A DNA stretch of 64,000 nt from Bifidobacterium goeldii (GTDB lineage: Bacteria > Actinomycetota > Actinomycetes > Actinomycetales > Bifidobacteriaceae): assembly GCF_003951095.1 (NCBI RefSeq), contig NZ_QXGL01000003.1:124001-188000 (forward strand), in the 5' to 3' direction. The notes under the pieces were generated by a model that worked only from the letters and a program-made list of their open reading frames with translations, did not search any database and had not been told where the DNA came from. Both the position numbers and the translations under genes were made by a program. Shown here in pieces: positions 54,838 to 62,014 of the stretch. The first letter of the stretch is position 1. Every line of letters begins with the position of its first letter.

Positions 54838-55449
54838 TCAGCGATTCAGCAGGTTCGAAATCGGCTTGTAAATCAGGAACGTGACCACGCCGTGAATCGC
54901 AAACTTCAACAGGTTGAATGGCAGCAGTGCTGGCACAATCAGCGCAGCAACCTGCGCAACAGTCATGTGCGCATAAATCGGCGTGACAATCAGATTGCCA
55001 ACGATTGCAGCAACCAAAGCCACCGCTGCGCCAAGCAGAATGCCCAAAAGCGCGCCCTTACGGGACTTCACGCGACGGTACACGAGTGCTGCCGGCACAG
55101 ACAGTGCAAGAGCGACGAGCACAGCCATCAGCGTACCCCACGGATCCATGAACAGGTGAGGCACAAAGCCAAGCACGCTCACGATTGCGGCGGCAGCCGG
55201 GCCAAACGCGAAGCCTGCAATCAGCGAGACAATGCCAGACGGATCATACTTCAGCCATTGAATGCCCGGAATGATTGGGAATTCAATGAAACTAGTCGCC
55301 ATTGCCAGCGCGACAAACAGCGCATACATAGCAATACGACGTGTTGACCAGCGACCCGAATCAGCTACGCCGGTCGAATGCGCGTTATCTGGGCGTGAAG
55401 CTGCTGTTGCAGACGCTGACGATGTGGTGGTATGCGAAGAGACACTCAT
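54838..55449 (-). CDS. ribU: RibU, riboflavin-binding S component of ECF transporter
   Basis: 203-residue membrane protein. After a Ser/Ala-rich cytoplasmic tail (about 1-35) come six hydrophobic segments beginning RRIAMYALFVALAMATSFIEF, with IQWLKYDPSGIVSLIAGFAFGP, a hallmark of RibU. ATG 55449 has GGAGC at the edge of an FMN riboswitch. With the ECF core at 39477 it should import riboflavin. An upstream in-frame start lies inside the riboswitch and is rejected. Confidence 0.93.
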   Translation of the reverse strand: MSVSSHTTTSSASATAASRPDNAHSTGVADSGRWSTRRIAMYALFVALAMATSFIEFPIIPGIQWLKYDPSGIVSLIAGFAFGPAAAAIVSVLGFVPHLFMDPWGTLMAVLVALALSVPAALVYRRVKSRKGALLGILLGAAVALVAAIVGNLIVTPIYAHMTVAQVAALIVPALLPFNLLKFAIHGVVTFLIYKPISNLLNR

Positions 55450-55459
55450 AGTGAGCTCC

Positions 55460-55599
55460 GTTTCTTCCATCCGGACTATAACCGTTGGCTCCGGATTCTC
55501 ACCGGATCAGCCGCATACGCGGGTCGCGGGCTTCGATATGAGGCCGTTATGAACGTCGGCCGTACCGTTACCGCCAGTAAGGAATTGCACCTTCCCTGA
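55460..55599 (-). promoter_or_regulatory. FMN riboswitch (RFN element) of ribU
   Basis: RFN boxes on the minus strand: AGGGAAGGTGCAATTCC, ACTGGCGGTAAC, AGCCCGCGACC, GATCCGGTGAGAATCCGGAG and GGTTATAGTCCGGATGG. Almost the same as the riboswitch at 41914; GGAGC follows directly. Confidence 0.96.
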
Positions 55600-55682
55600 A
55601 ACTGACGAACTTAGGTATACGCGATGGTCTGGATTTGCGCAAGCACCAGTTTCGCCATCGGCCGATATATGGACATTGATTG

Positions 55683-55715
55683 GACGTTGACAGGACGCTG
55701 ACAGGATGCTGACTG
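55683..55715. repeat. Three tandem 11-mers upstream of ribU
   Basis: GACGTTGACAG, GACGCTGACAG and GATGCTGACTG follow each other in the probable promoter region of the riboswitch transcript. Confidence 0.6.
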
Positions 55716-55750
55716 GGTATTGGCTAGTCGCCAGACAGCCCACAACAAAA

Positions 55751-55784
55751 ACCGCTATGCGAACAATACTGTTCACATAGCGGT
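55751..55784 (-). terminator. Terminator of the nitroreductase gene
   Basis: ACCGCTATG-C-GAAC pairs with GTTC-A-CATAGCGGT. On the minus strand the stem is followed by TTTTTGTTG, a good intrinsic terminator 57 bases after the stop. Confidence 0.85.
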
Positions 55785-55840
55785 CGGTGTTGGTGAATGT
55801 CAGTGTTGGCAGATGTCAGCTCTCACAAACCAAGCTGTGT

Positions 55841-56626
55841 TTACTTATGCAAGAACAGGCCGCCATCACCCCACGCCCAGTCACCTTGGCCAGCACCGAT
55901 CTGGAAATGCAGTTTCGCGATACCTAGGTCGTTCAGTGCCCAATGCTCATCACCGGCAGTAGTGTCAATATGCGCAGCCGCTGTATCAGCATTAGGGTTA
56001 TATGTGAACGTGATCGGCTGACGGTTCATCGCACTCGGCGCTTTCATCGCTGCCTCAACACCAGCGCGGAACCAGTCCGGCGCGGCTGCTCGCGCAGCGT
56101 CACTCATGCCAGCAGTAAACTGTTCAAACGATTTGGTTGGTCGATGCGTGCGCTGATATTCAGCCAGCTCCTCAAACGATTTCGACAAATGCTCGGCATG
56201 ATGCTCCGGGTAACCAATCACCACACCCAAATACAGTTCCTCACCACGCGCGATACGGCAATGCTTCGCCGCCGCCTCACGATCCCAACTGCCAGCAACC
56301 CACAGCGTGCCCAAGCCGCGCAACGTGGCGGCAAGTACCACACGCTCAGCATAAAAACCCGCGCGCTCCTTAGCCTCGGTGTCGTTTGCGGGGCCAACAA
56401 TGGCGATCAAGTTCGCTGCATGCTTCAAGTGCCCAGACGCATTCGCCTCAGCAAACACATCCGGCTTATCGCACAGCAATTGCATGTGCAAGCCGGCGAG
56501 TGTGTTCACCGCGTCAAGCGTCATTGCCAGTTGGCGAGCCGTATCATCATCGATCGGTTCAGCATCATAAGCGCGCACCGCGGTACGAATATCAATAGCG
56601 TCAATCAGTTGCGTATGTTCTGCCAT
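55841..56626 (-). CDS. Nitroreductase family protein
   Basis: 261-residue flavoprotein of the nitroreductase fold, of the long TM1586-like type with two half-domains. IRTAVRAYDAEPIDDDTARQL is the usual start (R-x-x-R-x-[YF]), LRGLGTLWVAGSWD is the family's central motif, and APSAMNRQPITF is the second FMN-contact motif. NAD(P)H-dependent reduction of nitro groups or quinones is the family role. A -10-like hexamer seven bases upstream and no ribosome site suggest leaderless translation. Divergent from polyphosphate glucokinase. Confidence 0.88.
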   Translation of the reverse strand: MAEHTQLIDAIDIRTAVRAYDAEPIDDDTARQLAMTLDAVNTLAGLHMQLLCDKPDVFAEANASGHLKHAANLIAIVGPANDTEAKERAGFYAERVVLAATLRGLGTLWVAGSWDREAAAKHCRIARGEELYLGVVIGYPEHHAEHLSKSFEELAEYQRTHRPTKSFEQFTAGMSDAARAAAPDWFRAGVEAAMKAPSAMNRQPITFTYNPNADTAAAHIDTTAGDEHWALNDLGIAKLHFQIGAGQGDWAWGDGGLFLHK

Positions 56627-56633
56627 GCGCCCG

Positions 56634-56639
56634 ATTATC
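56634..56639 (-). promoter_or_regulatory. -10-like hexamer of the nitroreductase gene
   Basis: GATAAT (minus strand) ends seven bases before ATG 56626. Confidence 0.4.
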
Positions 56640-56728
56640 CCACTGTGAGCCGACGGTGGCGACCGCCGCGCGCCCTCGTAGCGCGCCCGTATACGGGACC
56701 GGGGGCATGCGCACAGTCGGATTCGTTA

Positions 56729-56734
56729 TACAAT
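56729..56734 (+). promoter_or_regulatory. -10-like hexamer of the glucokinase gene
   Basis: TACAAT, part of TTATACAAT, lies 71 bases before ATG 56806, giving a normal leader with the GGGAGG ribosome site. Confidence 0.45.
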
Positions 56735-56805
56735 GCGGGTACCGATCGATAGATTACAAGCGTGGTTGCGCGACCCGCGCTGCGCGCAAACAAGGGAGGT
56801 CAAGG

Positions 56806-57570
56806 ATGATTGCAACAGCTCAGGCGTTTGGTGTGGACATCGGCGGCTCTGGTATTAAGGCGGCGCCGGTTGATCTTGAGAAGGGCGAGTTCGCTGAACC
56901 GCGACTGAAGATCCTCACCCCGGAGGTTTCCACCCCGCAGGCTGTGGGCGAGATCGTACGCCAGCAGCTCGAGCATTTCGATGTGCCAGCCAACGTGCCG
57001 GTTGGTGTTGCCTTCCCTGCACCGGTTAAGCCTGGTCAGAAGCTTGAATGGATTGCAAACCTTGATCAGTCTTGGGTTGGCGTGGATATTACTGAAGCAC
57101 TGTCTGAAGCATGCGGCCGCCCGATCGTTGTAGTCAACGATGCTGACGCTGCCGGCTTGGCAGAGCAGCAGTTCGGTGCTGCTAAGGGCCAGGAGGGCTT
57201 GGTTATCGCCACTACGCTGGGCACTGGTATTGGTACCGCGCTGATCTACAACGGTGCGCTGATTCCGAACACTGAGCTGGGCCACATTATTCTCGATGAA
57301 AAGCACCTTGACGCTGAAAAGTGGGCGTCTTCTGGTGTGCGCGAGCAGAAGGAACTTGGCTACAAGAAGTGGGCAAAGCGCCTGACCAAGTACTACGGAC
57401 TCATGGAGAAGTACTTCAACCCTGACCTGTTCGTGGTTGGCGGTGGCGTGAGCCGTCAGAGCGACAAGTTCCTGCCGTACGTTGATATTAAGACCCCGAT
57501 TGTGCCCGCCAAGCTGCGTAACGAGGCTGGCATTATTGGCGCCGCATATTACGCGACTACCAAGGCCTGA
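56806..57570 (+). CDS. ppgK: Polyphosphate glucokinase
   Basis: 254-residue ROK-family kinase that phosphorylates glucose with polyphosphate or ATP. Motifs: GVDIGGSGIKAAPVDLEKG (phosphate 1), NDADAAGLAEQQFG and TLGTGIGTALIYNG. It matches the usual length of actinobacterial PPGK. GGGAGG lies before ATG 56806; the ORF is open to 56656 but the upstream part has no family similarity. It is divergent from the nitroreductase and complements the PPK2 gene at 32348 in polyphosphate use. Confidence 0.95.
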   Translation: MIATAQAFGVDIGGSGIKAAPVDLEKGEFAEPRLKILTPEVSTPQAVGEIVRQQLEHFDVPANVPVGVAFPAPVKPGQKLEWIANLDQSWVGVDITEALSEACGRPIVVVNDADAAGLAEQQFGAAKGQEGLVIATTLGTGIGTALIYNGALIPNTELGHIILDEKHLDAEKWASSGVREQKELGYKKWAKRLTKYYGLMEKYFNPDLFVVGGGVSRQSDKFLPYVDIKTPIVPAKLRNEAGIIGAAYYATTKA

Positions 57571-57583
57571 TAGTAGTTTTATT

Positions 57584-57638
57584 GCAAAAACCCTCTGTGT
57601 GAGCCAGTGCTGTATTGGTTCGCACAGAGGGTTTTTGC
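57584..57638 (+). terminator. Terminator of ppgK
   Basis: GCAAAAACCCTCTGTG and its perfect complement around a 23-base loop; T-rich 3' arm. It could serve both strands. Confidence 0.88.
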
Positions 57639-57667
57639 ATGTGTAGGCGTGAATCGGGGGAGTCGAG

Positions 57668-57673
57668 TAGGGT
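57668..57673 (+). promoter_or_regulatory. -10-like hexamer of the aminotransferase gene
   Basis: TAGGGT ends seven bases before ATG 57681 with no Shine-Dalgarno sequence. Confidence 0.45.
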
Positions 57674-57680
57674 AACAGTC

Positions 57681-58847
57681 ATGCGTTTTTCTTCCAGAGT
57701 TGACATTAGCGCTCCGAATCCGATTGCCGCAGCCGAAGCTCAGTGCAAGCGTGACGGTATAACGCTCGGTAAACTCAACGATTCCAACCCTACTCGGCAT
57801 GGATTAGCTCCGGCATTGGTGCCGGAAGTCTACACCGCTGATCCGCGTGGGCCTCGTGCTGCTCGCGAGGCGTTAGCCGCATTCTTGACCGAACAAGGAG
57901 CATCGTCGGTCAATCCAGATCGACTGTATGTGCTCAGTTCCACATCGCAGGCATACTCTTGGCTGATCAAACTGCTGTGCGACGCCGGTGATGCTGTGCT
58001 TGCTCCCAAACCAGGCTATCCGCTCATCGAGTCGATCGCGCGACTCGAATGCGTGGACACTGTTGAATATCAATTATGCTTCGACGGCTCATGGATGATC
58101 GATGTCGCACAATTGCGTGAACTGTTGAACGCTCCAGACGGCGGCCGTATTCGCGCGCTTGTGCTCATCAATCCGAATAATCCCACCGGCTCGTACGTCA
58201 AGCCCAGTGAACGTGCTGCCATTGTCAACTTGTGCCGTGAACACGATGTGGCCATTATCGCCGATGAGGTGTTCTACGATTACACGCTTGAACCGTTCGA
58301 CAACAATGCGCGCATCGCTGGAGAAACTGGTGTGCTCACGTTCGCGCTGGATGGCTTTTCCAAGATGCTTGCTGCTCCACACGCGAAAGTTGGCTGGATT
58401 CAAGTTTCCGGACCAGATGATGATGTGACTGAGGCGCAGCGACGGCTTGATGTTATTGCTGACGATTATTTGCCGATGAGCGACATTATTGCGCGTATTA
58501 TTCCTGACCTGCTCGCTGACGCGCCTCAACAAACCGCGCGCGTACAAGAGCGTGTGCGTGGCAACCTTGCCGCATTGCACCGGCTGCTCGACGCTGACGA
58601 ACTCGGTGTTGTTTCGGTGTTGCGCGCAGAAGGCGGTTGGAATGTTCTGCTACGCGTACCGAGCGTTATCGATGAGAATGAGCTCGTACTCGCCATGATC
58701 AAACGGCATGGTGTCAGCGGTCAGCCCGGCTACTTCTTCGATATGACGTCAAACGGGTATTTGGCAATCTCACTATTGCCTGAGCCGGATGAATTCGAGC
58801 GTAATGTGCGCGTAGTACTCGATACTGTCGCTGCGCTGATCGGCTGA
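57681..58847 (+). CDS. Pyridoxal-phosphate aminotransferase, class I/II
   Basis: 388-residue PLP enzyme. Motifs in order: STSQAYSWLIKLLCDAGD, the PLP-stacking region, NPNNPTGSY, DEVFYDYTL and the Schiff-base Lys in LDGFSKMLAAPHAKVGWI, where the usual SK..xxPGLRxG is altered but the Lys and Gly-Trp are retained. A C-terminal substrate Arg cannot be assigned. It falls in the alanine/tyrosine aminotransferase-like group. Start 57681 is chosen because the longer frame runs over a terminator. Substrate unknown. Confidence 0.88.
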   Translation: MRFSSRVDISAPNPIAAAEAQCKRDGITLGKLNDSNPTRHGLAPALVPEVYTADPRGPRAAREALAAFLTEQGASSVNPDRLYVLSSTSQAYSWLIKLLCDAGDAVLAPKPGYPLIESIARLECVDTVEYQLCFDGSWMIDVAQLRELLNAPDGGRIRALVLINPNNPTGSYVKPSERAAIVNLCREHDVAIIADEVFYDYTLEPFDNNARIAGETGVLTFALDGFSKMLAAPHAKVGWIQVSGPDDDVTEAQRRLDVIADDYLPMSDIIARIIPDLLADAPQQTARVQERVRGNLAALHRLLDADELGVVSVLRAEGGWNVLLRVPSVIDENELVLAMIKRHGVSGQPGYFFDMTSNGYLAISLLPEPDEFERNVRVVLDTVAALIG

Positions 58848-58903
58848 TCAATGACATCGGGTATGCACGACATTTGATTGTGGTGTGAGTTGAGCTGATT
58901 GAA

Positions 58904-59056
58904 CGCTCCCTCAGTCAGCCTGCGGCTGCCAGCGTCCTGCAATTACGGACAGCCTGACGGCTGACTGTTTGCTGGCTCACTATCGCTCGCTCCTCGCCTA
59001 AAAACAGTCCACTGGACTGTTTTCTTAACGGCTCGGCCTAGCCGAGGGAGCCGAGG
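58904..59056 (-). repeat. Composite palindromic repeat, long form (copy B3)
   Basis: Same order as B1 and B2, orientation as B2. Variable stems are AAAACAGTCC/GGACTGTTTT and AGCC/GGCT. The core GAGCGAGCGATAGTGAGCCA and the palindrome CTCGGCCTAGCCGAG are retained. Confidence 0.9.
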
Positions 59057-59135
59057 CTACCGCATCCGCGGAGTACTCTTGCAGACAAGTCATTGTAGAG
59101 CTGCATACAGCTGCAAACAATCGGATATGCGATGG

Positions 59136-59945
59136 TTACGCGTTGCCGAGCTGCTTTGCTTCTTCGTAGCGCCGGCGAATGAGATCGTTGTAAAACGCGG
59201 CGGCTTCGGCAGGAGCACCATCGAAGACGATGTGATGATCATCAACAACCAGCGTGCGCGTAATGTCATACTGCGGCCGCTGAATCAAATCCACATCATG
59301 CGTGGCAAAAATCACGGGCTTATCGTAACCGAACAGCGCTTTGGCTACATGCGCGGAACCAACCTCGTCAAGACCTTTCGTCGGCTCATCGGCGACAATC
59401 GCCGCGGGGGAGAAGCTCAATGCGCTCGCAATCGCTAACAGATGCCGCTTCTCACCGTCTAATGCGCTCGCCGGCTGATGTGCTACAGGATTCATCCCAA
59501 AATGAGCGAACAGATTACCAATAATGGCCTGCCGTTCTGCTTCAGGCACTTTGTGACGCTTCAGCGGTTCTTCAATCGCTTCAAGAATCGTCGCAGCACG
59601 ATAATACGATTCGGGGATTTCCTCGCGGCGCACACGGCCAACGATATCCTCCACGCGTTTACGATCGCGCTTCACCGCTGGATCAAGCGTATCGTCGCCA
59701 GCTTGAATACGTACCGAGCCGGTCGTGGCAGCAAGCGCTCCATCGAGCAGTTTGAGCAGTGTTGTTTTGCCAGCGCCGTTCAAACCGATCACTGCTACTC
59801 GGCGGTCTTCAGGAGTGATCGTCAACGTGGTAGCAGTAAGCCCCACATTGCCGTCCGTATAGGTATGACCAGCTGACTCAAGTGAGAATGTAACCTGCGA
59901 AGCCCGCTCGGGTGCCTTACCAAACAGCGCATGAAAAAATCCCAT
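59136..59945 (-). CDS. Lone ABC ATPase, energy-coupling-factor-like
   Basis: 269-residue ATP-binding cassette. Walker A GLNGAGKTT and Walker B AAIVADEPTKGLDE with H-loop FATHD are intact. The signature is unusual: ALDGEKRH instead of LSGGQxxR. The Q-loop region and a long helical insert (RKRVEDIVGRVRREEIPESYY) are atypical. It shows some likeness to EcfA/CbiO. No permease gene is adjacent. Start 59945 (MGFFHALFG) is preferred as it follows a -10-like TACACT by seven bases. Confidence 0.8.
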   Translation of the reverse strand: MGFFHALFGKAPERASQVTFSLESAGHTYTDGNVGLTATTLTITPEDRRVAVIGLNGAGKTTLLKLLDGALAATTGSVRIQAGDDTLDPAVKRDRKRVEDIVGRVRREEIPESYYRAATILEAIEEPLKRHKVPEAERQAIIGNLFAHFGMNPVAHQPASALDGEKRHLLAIASALSFSPAAIVADEPTKGLDEVGSAHVAKALFGYDKPVIFATHDVDLIQRPQYDITRTLVVDDHHIVFDGAPAEAAAFYNDLIRRRYEEAKQLGNA

Positions 59946-59952
59946 ACCGCTT

Positions 59953-59958
59953 AGTGTA
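59953..59958 (-). promoter_or_regulatory. -10-like hexamer of the lone ATPase gene
   Basis: TACACT (minus strand) ends seven bases before ATG 59945; no ribosome site is visible. Confidence 0.45.
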
Positions 59959-59979
59959 GTGCGGCATGGGATGAGCACC

Positions 59980-60102
59980 GTGACGCGGAGCGTGACCGGG
60001 AGCGGTTGTGACCAATCGTTGATTATGCAAAACCCTTATTTTTCAACGGTTTAGGAATCTGGTCATGGTACCCGATTCGCTCCCGGTCACGCTCCGCGTC
60101 AC
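59980..60102. repeat. Perfect 25-bp inverted repeat with 73-base spacer
   Basis: GTGACGCGGAGCGTGACCGG and five more bases (59980-60004) are exactly repeated in reverse complement at 60078-60102. The A/T-rich spacer contains a further loose TTGTGACC/GGTCATGG pairing. It sits between the sulfotransferase and ATPase genes. It can be a terminator-like hairpin, a cruciform or a small element. Confidence 0.8.
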
Positions 60103-60113
60103 AAGAGGGGGCG

Positions 60114-61487
60114 TTACGCGAAGTAGAAGCCCTTGAAGTTGTATTGGTACACGCGGTAGATGTAAGCGGTGTTGAGCTTCATCTTGTACTGGGCAAGCAG
60201 GTCACCGCTTTCGTCATACACGCCGAAAACGCCTTGCATACCAGTGCCAACAAGAATCTTGTCATCGCTCAAATCTTGCGCGGAGCTCACATACGGAGAA
60301 TATGGCACATCGAAGTTCGTCACCTCGGTATACGTGCCAGCATTCTCATCCACCACATACTTGCGATACTGCGAGTTGGAATTCTTATCCTTGCTGGACT
60401 GCGCGGTCGAAATACCGTCAATGACCGTCCAATCAAAGTCAGGACGAGTCATCGCATAACCGAAGTTATTGTCGAACATGTAGAGGTAGTACTGGCCGTC
60501 AGGCAGCGAGTCGTCAGCTACATACGTGATCGAATGCTGGCCGCCAGTATCGCCAAAGTCGCCATCCTTCGTCAAGAACGAAGCTTGATATGACGTGCCA
60601 TCCCACACGGAAGTCTCGCCAATCATATAGTCAAGCGTTGGCGTACCTTCAAGATCATTCACCTTAATGATCGTAGAAGTCTCGCGCGCGGAGAACAGTG
60701 CAGAACCATCAGGCAGCAACTGAATCGTATTGCAATGCAGCCAATCCCAACGGTTCTTCGCAGTCGGGTCAGATTCGTCAATACCAGAATGATCAGTAGA
60801 CTGCTTGTAATCGGGGAACATGTCACCAAAGTCAAGCAGCAAGGTCGTTTTGCCAGTAGTCGTATCGAGTTTCACGACCTGATCTTGCACCGCGTGGTCC
60901 GAACGGCTCAGATCGGTGGCAAGCAGCACGATATTGCCGTCCGAATCGAGCGCGTAATCGTGGTGGAGAATAAAGTCATCGCTTAGATCGTAGATCTTTT
61001 CCAGCTTGCCGAGACGGTTCATGCCAACCATCGTGTGCGTGGAAGCAGAGAACCACATCAAACCATTGTCGTCGAAGAGCAGTCGGTGCGAGCGATAATA
61101 CTTCACCGGCACTTCGCCACGCAGTACACCATTGGTGTCGTAGTAGTACATGAAGTCCTGCTCATTGCTATCGTTGCCAAGAATCGCGTACAAGCCATCG
61201 CCCAGCGAAGTTGCGTCATCAGGCTGCTTCGTCTGCTCAAGCTGCACTTCTTCCACGCCGAGCAGCTTCGCACCAGTGTGCGTGATAGTGCGCGTTGTCT
61301 TGGTACCGTTTTCATCAGTAACAGTCAGCGTGATGGTGTTCTTGACTTGAGGAATCAAGCCCAACACAAGAAACTCATGCTCAGTCTGATATTCATTGTC
61401 TTGTGCGGCAGTAGCAGTGAAATCAGGGTAGCCTTCTGCGTGCACGGTGTAGCTGACTTTGGTAGCGGCATCAGTGTTGAAGTACAC
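60114..61487 (-). CDS. Aryl sulfotransferase main fragment
   Basis: 457 residues holding the N-terminal Ig-like domain and six-bladed beta-propeller of arylsulfate sulfotransferases. The three conserved His regions are seen: LHHDYALDSDGN, WDWLHCNTIQLLPDGS and GGQHSITYV, matching the catalytic His positions of the E. coli enzyme type. The formal ATG is inside the coding sequence and has no ribosome site, so it is a continuation of the N-terminal fragment. The active-site residues are thus preserved despite the frame change. Confidence 0.85.
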   Translation of the reverse strand: MYFNTDAATKVSYTVHAEGYPDFTATAAQDNEYQTEHEFLVLGLIPQVKNTITLTVTDENGTKTTRTITHTGAKLLGVEEVQLEQTKQPDDATSLGDGLYAILGNDSNEQDFMYYYDTNGVLRGEVPVKYYRSHRLLFDDNGLMWFSASTHTMVGMNRLGKLEKIYDLSDDFILHHDYALDSDGNIVLLATDLSRSDHAVQDQVVKLDTTTGKTTLLLDFGDMFPDYKQSTDHSGIDESDPTAKNRWDWLHCNTIQLLPDGSALFSARETSTIIKVNDLEGTPTLDYMIGETSVWDGTSYQASFLTKDGDFGDTGGQHSITYVADDSLPDGQYYLYMFDNNFGYAMTRPDFDWTVIDGISTAQSSKDKNSNSQYRKYVVDENAGTYTEVTNFDVPYSPYVSSAQDLSDDKILVGTGMQGVFGVYDESGDLLAQYKMKLNTAYIYRVYQYNFKGFYFA

Positions 61488-61786
61488 GTACAGTGACGTG
61501 GTGTTAGTACCGTACGGATTTTCAGTAGTGAAAATATCGTCGATGGTGCGAGTTTTTGCATCGCGCTGTTGTGCGAGCTTTTCGTCAGCCGCCTGCTGGT
61601 AGGCAGTGGTATATACCTTTCGATTTGCGCGTTGAGACGCTTGATACGATTTTCTTTGATGCTCGCGATCACATCATCGCCAGTAATGAAGCAGGCGCCA
61701 AGAGCAACGAGTACCGCAATGACCGCAGCGGCAATCTTAATGAAACGTGTACGGGTTGCTGAGCGCAGGGGAGTAGACGATTGCAT
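60114..61786 (-). pseudogene. Frameshifted aryl sulfotransferase (ASST)
   Basis: The N-terminal part (MQSSTPLRSATRTRFIK..., with a membrane segment AAAVIAVLVALGACFI) and the main part lie in different frames. The sense passes from one to the other near 61616-61621, where adding one A would give QIEKVYTTAYQQAADEKLAQ. The whole would be about 557 residues. ASST enzymes move sulfate between phenols outside the membrane. If the shift is genuine, the large part lacks export and membrane anchoring, so the gene may be inactive or phase-variable. GGAAAG precedes ATG 61786. Confidence 0.7.
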
Positions 61787-62014
61787 GACGTTGTCTTTCC
61801 TATTGTCAAGGGTTCTGTAAGTGAATAACGGGTGAATTATGCAACATTTCCATTATCGGGCTACCCCTCTATGAAATTTGCAGCATGTTCGCCTCATAAG
61901 ACGTGGCAAAACGCTGGAAAACCCCTGAAAACACGATATTGAGGTATTGCGAGTGTGCGCTAATCGGATACGCCGTGTCGCAGTCGCGTGGAACTGCGCA
62001 ACTGTGCAGGCGCG
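61787..62014 (-). other. Intergenic region between sulfotransferase and membrane protein genes
   Basis: 228 bases with no gene, clear terminator or operator seen. It probably holds the promoter of the sulfotransferase gene. Confidence 0.4.

Noticed and set aside
57610-57680. tRNA-like GGTTCG element after ppgK
   Set aside because: It is in the terminator loop and no cloverleaf can be formed.
58848-58903. Transposon terminal repeat next to the aminotransferase
   Set aside because: No transposase gene or clear target duplication was seen; the neighbouring repeat is the composite palindromic family.
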